Origin: Chloracidobacterium sp.
Lineage (GTDB): Bacteria > Acidobacteriota > Blastocatellia > Pyrinomonadales > Pyrinomonadaceae
Reading direction: 5' to 3'
NCBI GenBank assembly: GCA_016716365.1
Contig: JADJWM010000018.1
Span: 992,001-1,056,000 of the forward strand
Length of the DNA stretch: 64,000 nucleotides
The notes beneath the pieces were generated by a model, which made no database searches, was not told the origin of the DNA, and saw only the letters and a list, made by a program, of their open reading frames with translations. Within the stretch, counting starts at the first letter, position 1, and every line of letters begins with the position of its first letter. Both the position numbers and the translations under genes were made by a program. Shown one piece after another: positions 59,749-64,000 of the stretch.

Positions 59749-61008
59749 CTAGGGTTTATTGACTGGAAGGGGGTTCGCGTTGGTATTGGCGGGCGGATCA
59801 TCTTCACTCGTCTTTTCAGCCGGTTTCGACTCTTCTTCGAGAGTGGTTGGGGTGGATACGGACCGATCATCGTCATCTGACGGCGGCGTCCGATCGCTCA
59901 CCACTTCGCTTGGGGCGCTCTCGTTTCCGAATTTATCGATCGCGATAACGTAATAGAAATAAGTCTTTCCCGGGTCGACGCTCGTGTCCTGGAAAGTGTT
60001 TGTTTCCAACTGCTTATCCGTCAAAAGCTTCCATTCAGCTTTAGGCACGGTGCCGTCCTCGGAACGGTATATCTTGTACCCCGTCACATCGTTCTCCGGG
60101 TTCGGGGGGAAGAAGATCGAGATCGTTGTCGGCGAGGCCGCGATCGTGATCGACGCGGGAGCCGACGGCGGGAATTTATCCACCGGCGTTACCTCCACGA
60201 TATTCGACTCAAGGCTTTCGGTCCGCGTCGCACCGGTTCCCGAGGAGACCGCCCTAACGAAATAAAAGTATTTTTTCTCGAAATTAAAGTTTTCGTCCGA
60301 GAATTTCGGGTCCGGCACCGGGTTTTGATTGATCAACTTACCGGCCTGTGTCTCAGATTCCGACCGGTAAACATTGTATCCGAAGATGTTTACAGGGGTC
60401 GTTCCGTCGGCATTGGCCGCCGGGCCGGTCCACGAAAGCTCGATGGCTTCCTGCGTCACTTCAGCTTCCAGGGCGGTCGGGGCCGCGGCGACCTTCGCTT
60501 CCGGTTCGACAAGCAGGAAGTTCGAGAATGCGGCTTTTTGTCCGGCAGCGTTCACAAACCTGACCGCATAGCGGAGCCGGACCGGTTGGCCCGCAAATTC
60601 GAGTGTATCTCTGTAAGTAAACGTTTTTCCGCCAAAGTCCGAGTCTTCGACCGGCACCGATGCTATCAAAAGGCTCCTTGCCGAGAATTCCTCCTCGGAC
60701 AGCGTCAAGGGTGACGTCAGCGGTTCAGCCAGGCGGTAAACGTCGATCCGGCGGATGTGCTGGACGTCGTTCGCCGGCGCATTCTTTTCCGGCATTGGCC
60801 ATGAAAGGATGACACGATTGCCGCGTTGAAAGCCCTTTATTTCGGCTCTCTGAGGCACTTTCTGCACCGGCGGCAGGGGCGGCTTCCGTTTTCCACATGC
60901 CGGACCCGAGGCGAGGATCATAGCGATCAGCAAGCAAACCGGCGCCGCTTTGGCCAGCCGCCGGCCCGGGCCGGCCTTTTGCGGAAAGTTGCATCTAATG
61001 ATCATCAA
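59749..61008 (-). CDS. Lipoprotein with fibronectin type III domains
   Basis: 419 residues. The signal peptide ends in a lipobox (LASGPAC, Cys as the lipid site). At least two, perhaps three, FN3 domains follow: RAEIKGFQRGNRVILSWPMP, APTALEAEVTQEAIELSWTG and APASITIAASPTTISIFFPP, each ending in a GYxxYRSE-type strand (FGYNVYRSESE, TGYKIYRSEDG). The last part is a Ser/Thr/Asp-rich tail. It is likely anchored in a membrane as a binding or structural protein. It lies 11 bases ahead of... hslU ends just upstream at 61020, so it may share the hslVU transcript. Confidence 0.88.
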   Translation of the reverse strand: MMIIRCNFPQKAGPGRRLAKAAPVCLLIAMILASGPACGKRKPPLPPVQKVPQRAEIKGFQRGNRVILSWPMPEKNAPANDVQHIRRIDVYRLAEPLTSPLTLSEEEFSARSLLIASVPVEDSDFGGKTFTYRDTLEFAGQPVRLRYAVRFVNAAGQKAAFSNFLLVEPEAKVAAAPTALEAEVTQEAIELSWTGPAANADGTTPVNIFGYNVYRSESETQAGKLINQNPVPDPKFSDENFNFEKKYFYFVRAVSSGTGATRTESLESNIVEVTPVDKFPPSAPASITIAASPTTISIFFPPNPENDVTGYKIYRSEDGTVPKAEWKLLTDKQLETNTFQDTSVDPGKTYFYYVIAIDKFGNESAPSEVVSDRTPPSDDDDRSVSTPTTLEEESKPAEKTSEDDPPANTNANPLPVNKP

Positions 61009-61019
61009 AATTCTTTGGA

Positions 61020-62426
61020 TCAGAGGACGTATTGGCGGAGGTCCTGGTCCTTGATCAGGCCGCTCAATCGCTCTTCGACATAGGCACGATCGATCACTTG
61101 ATGTTTCTTCTCGAGTTCGCCGCCAAGGAAGCTCACCTCCTCAAGCAGTTTCTCAAGCAGTGTGTGAAGACGGCGGGCTCCAATATTCTCTGTCGAACGG
61201 TTCAGCTCTGCGGTCATTTCGGCGATGGTCGAAACGGCCTCCTCGGTGAATTCGAGCTCGATCCCCTCGGTACCCAGAAGTGCCTGATACTGTTTGATCA
61301 GAGAGTTTTTCGGCTGAACAAGTATGCGTTTCAGATCGTCGACCGTCAGCGATTCCAGCTCTACGCGGATCGGGAAACGGCCCTGCAGTTCGGGGATCAG
61401 GTCCGACGGTTTAGAGACGTGGAACGCTCCGGCCGCCATGAACAGCACGTGCTCGGTGTTGACCATCCCGTATTTCGTATTGACGTTTGTGCCCTCGACG
61501 ATCGGAAGCAGGTCCCGCTGAACGCCTTCCCGCGAAACATCCGGACCGCCGCCGCCCGATTCACGGCCCGCCACTTTGTCCAGCTCGTCAAGGAAAATGA
61601 TGCCCGAATTCTCCGCCTTTCTGATCGCGGTTCGGATCACGTTCTCCATGTCGATCAGATTCTCCTGCTCGTCACGCAGCAGCGTCGCCTTAGCGTCCGC
61701 CAGTTTCATTTTCCGACGCACGGTTTTCGAAGGGAACAGGTTGCCGAACATGTCCTTCAGGTTCACGCCCATTTCTTCCATTCCCTGGCCGCCGACAAAA
61801 TCGATCGTCGCCGAACCTCGGTCGGTTGTCTCGATCTCGACGACGCGTTCATTCAGGCTTCCGTTCCTCAATTGGCCACGGAGTTTTTCCCGGGTGCGCT
61901 CGTGCGACGCGTGCTGCGGATCGCTGTCCGCGGATTCGCCGTCGGGCAGCGGGTAGGTAAAACCCGGTGACGGCAAGAGCAGGTCAAGAAGCTTTTCCTC
62001 GACGTTCTGTTCGGCAGTCGGCAGCACCTCCTCGTAGGCCGCCTGTTTCGCCATATCGACCGCAACCTCGGTCAGTTCGCGGACCATGCTCTCGACATCG
62101 CGGCCGACATAGCCGACCTCAGTGAATTTCGAAGCCTCGATCTTCACGAACGGCGAATCGGCGATCCGGGCCAGCCGCCGGGCGATCTCGGTCTTGCCGA
62201 CACCCGTCGAACCGATCATCAAGATGTTCTTAGGAAGTACGTCCCTGGCGATATCTTCCGGGAGCTTCTGACGCCTTATCCGGTTACGGAGAGCGACGGC
62301 GACCGCACGCTTGGCGGCGGTCTGGCCGACCACGTAGCGGTCGAGTTCCTCCACGATCTCGCGCGGTGTCAATGCGTCAAGTTTGGGTTTGACGGCGGCC
62401 GTTTCGCCGCCTAAATAAATAGCCAT
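61020..62426 (-). CDS. hslU: ATP-dependent protease ATPase subunit HslU (ClpY)
   Basis: 468 residues. It unfolds proteins and feeds them to HslV. LTPREIVEELDRYVVGQTAA, the Walker A GSTGVGKTEIARRLARIADS, TEVGYVGRDVESMVRELTEV, the Walker B IIFLDELDKVAGRE, and the sensor-2 NIGARRLHTLLEKLLEEVSF are present. The I-domain between Walker A and B is of normal length. The end (LSGLIKDQDLRQYVL) keeps the hydrophobic C-terminal tail that docks in HslV. It follows hslV by about 60 bases. Confidence 0.96.
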   Translation of the reverse strand: MAIYLGGETAAVKPKLDALTPREIVEELDRYVVGQTAAKRAVAVALRNRIRRQKLPEDIARDVLPKNILMIGSTGVGKTEIARRLARIADSPFVKIEASKFTEVGYVGRDVESMVRELTEVAVDMAKQAAYEEVLPTAEQNVEEKLLDLLLPSPGFTYPLPDGESADSDPQHASHERTREKLRGQLRNGSLNERVVEIETTDRGSATIDFVGGQGMEEMGVNLKDMFGNLFPSKTVRRKMKLADAKATLLRDEQENLIDMENVIRTAIRKAENSGIIFLDELDKVAGRESGGGGPDVSREGVQRDLLPIVEGTNVNTKYGMVNTEHVLFMAAGAFHVSKPSDLIPELQGRFPIRVELESLTVDDLKRILVQPKNSLIKQYQALLGTEGIELEFTEEAVSTIAEMTAELNRSTENIGARRLHTLLEKLLEEVSFLGGELEKKHQVIDRAYVEERLSGLIKDQDLRQYVL

Positions 62427-62485
62427 TACAACACCGGGCCATCACCGGCCCTATCTTTCACCCACAAAAAACGAAGGCTCCAGAA

Positions 62486-63037
62486 TCAAAGTTCCTCGAT
62501 CGCGATATCCGAATTAGTATAGATGCAGATCTCGGCGGCTATGCGCAAAGATTCTTCGGCGATCTCGCGGGCCGTCATTTCAGTATGCTTGATCAAAGCC
62601 CGGGCAGCGGCCATTGCGTACATGCTCCCCGAGCCGACGCTCAGAAGGCCCTCGTCTGAAGAGATCACATCTCCTTTGCCCGAAATGAGGAACGCGTCTT
62701 TCTTGTCGGCGACTATCAGCAATGCCTCGAGGTGGCGAAGGTATCGGTCGGTCCGCCAATCCTTGCTCAGCTCGATCGCCGCCCGTTCGAGCTGGCCCTG
62801 AAATTCGTTCAATTTGCCCTCGAACCGGCTCAACAGCGAAAAGGCGTCTGCGGTTGCACCGGCAAACCCGGTGATAATCTCGCCGTTCATCAGCCGCCTG
62901 ATCTTCCGTGCGTTCGCCTTGATCACGGTTTCGCCGAGCGTCACCTGCCCGTCCGCGGCCATCGCGGTCGAACCGTTCCGCTGAACAAGCAGCACCGTGG
63001 TCGAACGCACCTTTGCGGTTTCCCCTTCCTTCGCCAT
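62486..63037 (-). CDS. hslV: ATP-dependent protease peptidase subunit HslV (ClpQ)
   Basis: 183 residues from ATG 63037, the start that fits the family; the frame continues 23 residues upstream without a ribosome site. The catalytic N-terminal Thr is in [13 protein letters not shown], so a propeptide of about 12 residues must be cut. [40 protein letters not shown] and [20 protein letters not shown] are typical. It forms a two-ring peptidase with HslU, encoded next. Confidence 0.94.
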   Translation of the reverse strand: MAKEGETAKVRSTTVLLVQRNGSTAMAADGQVTLGETVIKANARKIRRLMNGEIITGFAGATADAFSLLSRFEGKLNEFQGQLERAAIELSKDWRTDRYLRHLEALLIVADKKDAFLISGKGDVISSDEGLLSVGSGSMYAMAAARALIKHTEMTAREIAEESLRIAAEICIYTNSDIAIEEL

Positions 63038-63116
63038 AAAACCCCAATAATAAGGCTTTATTTTGTAATGCTCAAATTGACAGATATGCGGCGATTGTTT
63101 GAACATTGTCTTGTTT

Positions 63117-63839
63117 ATGGGTTCACGTCCCCGGATCGGTTTGACAATGCGGCTCGAGATCGAGACCCGCCGATTCTACCTCGGCCGCGATTATAGCGAG
63201 GCTCTCGAGGGCGCTGGTGCGCTTCCGGTCCACATCCCGCTGATCGCGGACCGCGATTACATCGGCGACATCGTTAAAGGCCTCGACGGCCTGCTTTTGC
63301 CGGGCAGCGACACGGACGTTGATCCGTCCTATTTCGGCGAGGAGCCGCATCCTAACCTAAAGAAGGTCGTTCCGGAAAAGGACCAGACCGATCTGCTGGC
63401 CCTGGAAGAGGCGGAGAAGGCCGGCATTCCGGTGCTCGCGATCTGTTACGGAATGCAGGCGCTGAACGTTTTCCGTGGCGGCAGCCTGATACAGGACATC
63501 GGCTCGATGGTGGATGACTGCGTGAAGCACGAGCAGGGAATTCCGCTCGAACGCCGTTCGCATTCGATACGTACATCTGACGAAGGCATCCTCGCCGGTA
63601 TCATCAACGGTAACGCCGGCGGGGAACTTAAAGTAAATTCTCATCATCATCAGGCTATCGGCAGGGTGGGGAATGGGTTGACGGCCACGGCGTGGGCACC
63701 CGATGGGGTGGTCGAGTGCATCGAAGATACACGAAACGGACGGTTTGTCCTCGGCGTTCAGTGGCATCCGGAGCTCGATTGGCAGTCGGACAGCCTTTCG
63801 CGGTCGATATTCGGTTCGTTCGTCGGATCGTGCAAATGA
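63117..63839 (+). CDS. Class I glutamine amidotransferase, gamma-Glu-GABA hydrolase (PuuD) family
   Basis: 240 residues from ATG 63117 (a TTG six codons earlier is possible). It starts [20 protein letters not shown]. The catalytic triad is Cys in [20 protein letters not shown] and His-Glu in [13 protein letters not shown]. Residues between ([20 protein letters not shown]) are typical of the gamma-glutamyl-gamma-aminobutyrate hydrolase group. The true substrate is unknown. It is divergent from hslV with a short gap. Confidence 0.93.
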   Translation: MGSRPRIGLTMRLEIETRRFYLGRDYSEALEGAGALPVHIPLIADRDYIGDIVKGLDGLLLPGSDTDVDPSYFGEEPHPNLKKVVPEKDQTDLLALEEAEKAGIPVLAICYGMQALNVFRGGSLIQDIGSMVDDCVKHEQGIPLERRSHSIRTSDEGILAGIINGNAGGELKVNSHHHQAIGRVGNGLTATAWAPDGVVECIEDTRNGRFVLGVQWHPELDWQSDSLSRSIFGSFVGSCK

Positions 63840-63944
63840 AGGTGCCGCTGGTTTGAGAGTCCGCATTAGCTCTTCCGAATGGGGGCCGTAAGGAATTTCG
63901 AAGTCGATTGTTATCAATCTTTAGACGGAGTAGTTGAACAGTTG

Positions 63945-63978
63945 ATTTAATTGTCGGTTTCCCGACAGTTAATGTTTT
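63945..63978. repeat. TTTAA-TGTCGG palindrome, copy 3
   Basis: TGTCGG (63952-63957), loop TTTC, CCGACA (63962-63967), flanked by TTTAAT on the left and GTTAATGTTTTT on the right. The stem is perfect. The T-run means this copy could also serve as a terminator for the amidotransferase gene, about 110 bases upstream. Confidence 0.55.
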
Positions 63979-64000
63979 TCCTGATAGGCAGGTACGTAAA

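Overview
The window reads as a bacterial chromosome segment with high GC content, dense coding and moderate AT-rich intergenic gaps. The gene style fits Acidobacteriota, probably class Blastocatellia (Pyrinomonadaceae-like). That style includes Ser/Thr kinases carrying short CPxC zinc ribbons, FHA-domain proteins, LVIVD and FG-GAP secreted proteins, a large PilX-like minor pilin and many conserved hypotheticals. The taxonomic call is inference from gene content; no rRNA is present.

Layout. 1-4.6 kb: the end of an unknown gene, two tandem VOC proteins, two small-domain proteins (SnoaL/DUF4440-like and DUF1579-like), and a Rad52-type annealing protein divergent from an XRE regulator. 4.7-11.9 kb: a tightly overlapping operon on the minus strand, trpE-trpD-trpC-trpF-trpB-trpA-aroF, with a consensus promoter and a terminator hairpin just before trpE (likely attenuation); trpG is absent. 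11.9-23.9 kb: housekeeping genes (argS, folE, M28 peptidase, metG, tatD, yajQ, DUF1444, polyprenyl synthase). A brnT/brnA toxin-antitoxin pair sits between metG and a second, diverged copy of the metG 3' end. 24-32.8 kb: a signalling and envelope cluster (LVIVD/FG-GAP secreted protein, FHA-PrsW fusion, tRNA-Lys, zinc-ribbon kinase, two zinc-ribbon membrane proteins, FHA-kinase). 32.8-39.2 kb: SIS sugar isomerase, YihY membrane protein, LURP-one protein, alanine racemase, acyl-CoA carboxylase beta subunit, SpoU methyltransferase. 39.2-54.1 kb: a minus-strand FHA(DUF3662)-PBP-RodA-PP2C operon that recalls the actinobacterial pknB-type cell-wall cluster, divergent from a minor type IV pilin operon, followed by another kinase (SH3b sensor domain) and another FHA protein. 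54.2-64 kb: coiled-coil exported protein, DUF402, metzincin-like protein, universal stress protein, a MarR regulator divergent from a small helical protein with five 22-bp operator-like repeats between them, transaldolase, FAH-family enzyme, a candidate small RNA, an FN3 lipoprotein, hslUV and a class I glutamine amidotransferase.

How the genes work together. The strongest theme is Ser/Thr phosphorylation linked to the cell envelope: three kinases, one PP2C phosphatase and four FHA phosphothreonine readers lie near RodA, a class B PBP, minor pilins and an FHA-PrsW protease.

Sequence quality. trpA, trpD, metG and the pilW-like gene are each interrupted by exactly one extra base in a short homopolymer. 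Because metG is essential, sequencing or assembly indels are the likeliest cause. brnT carries a one-base loss instead.
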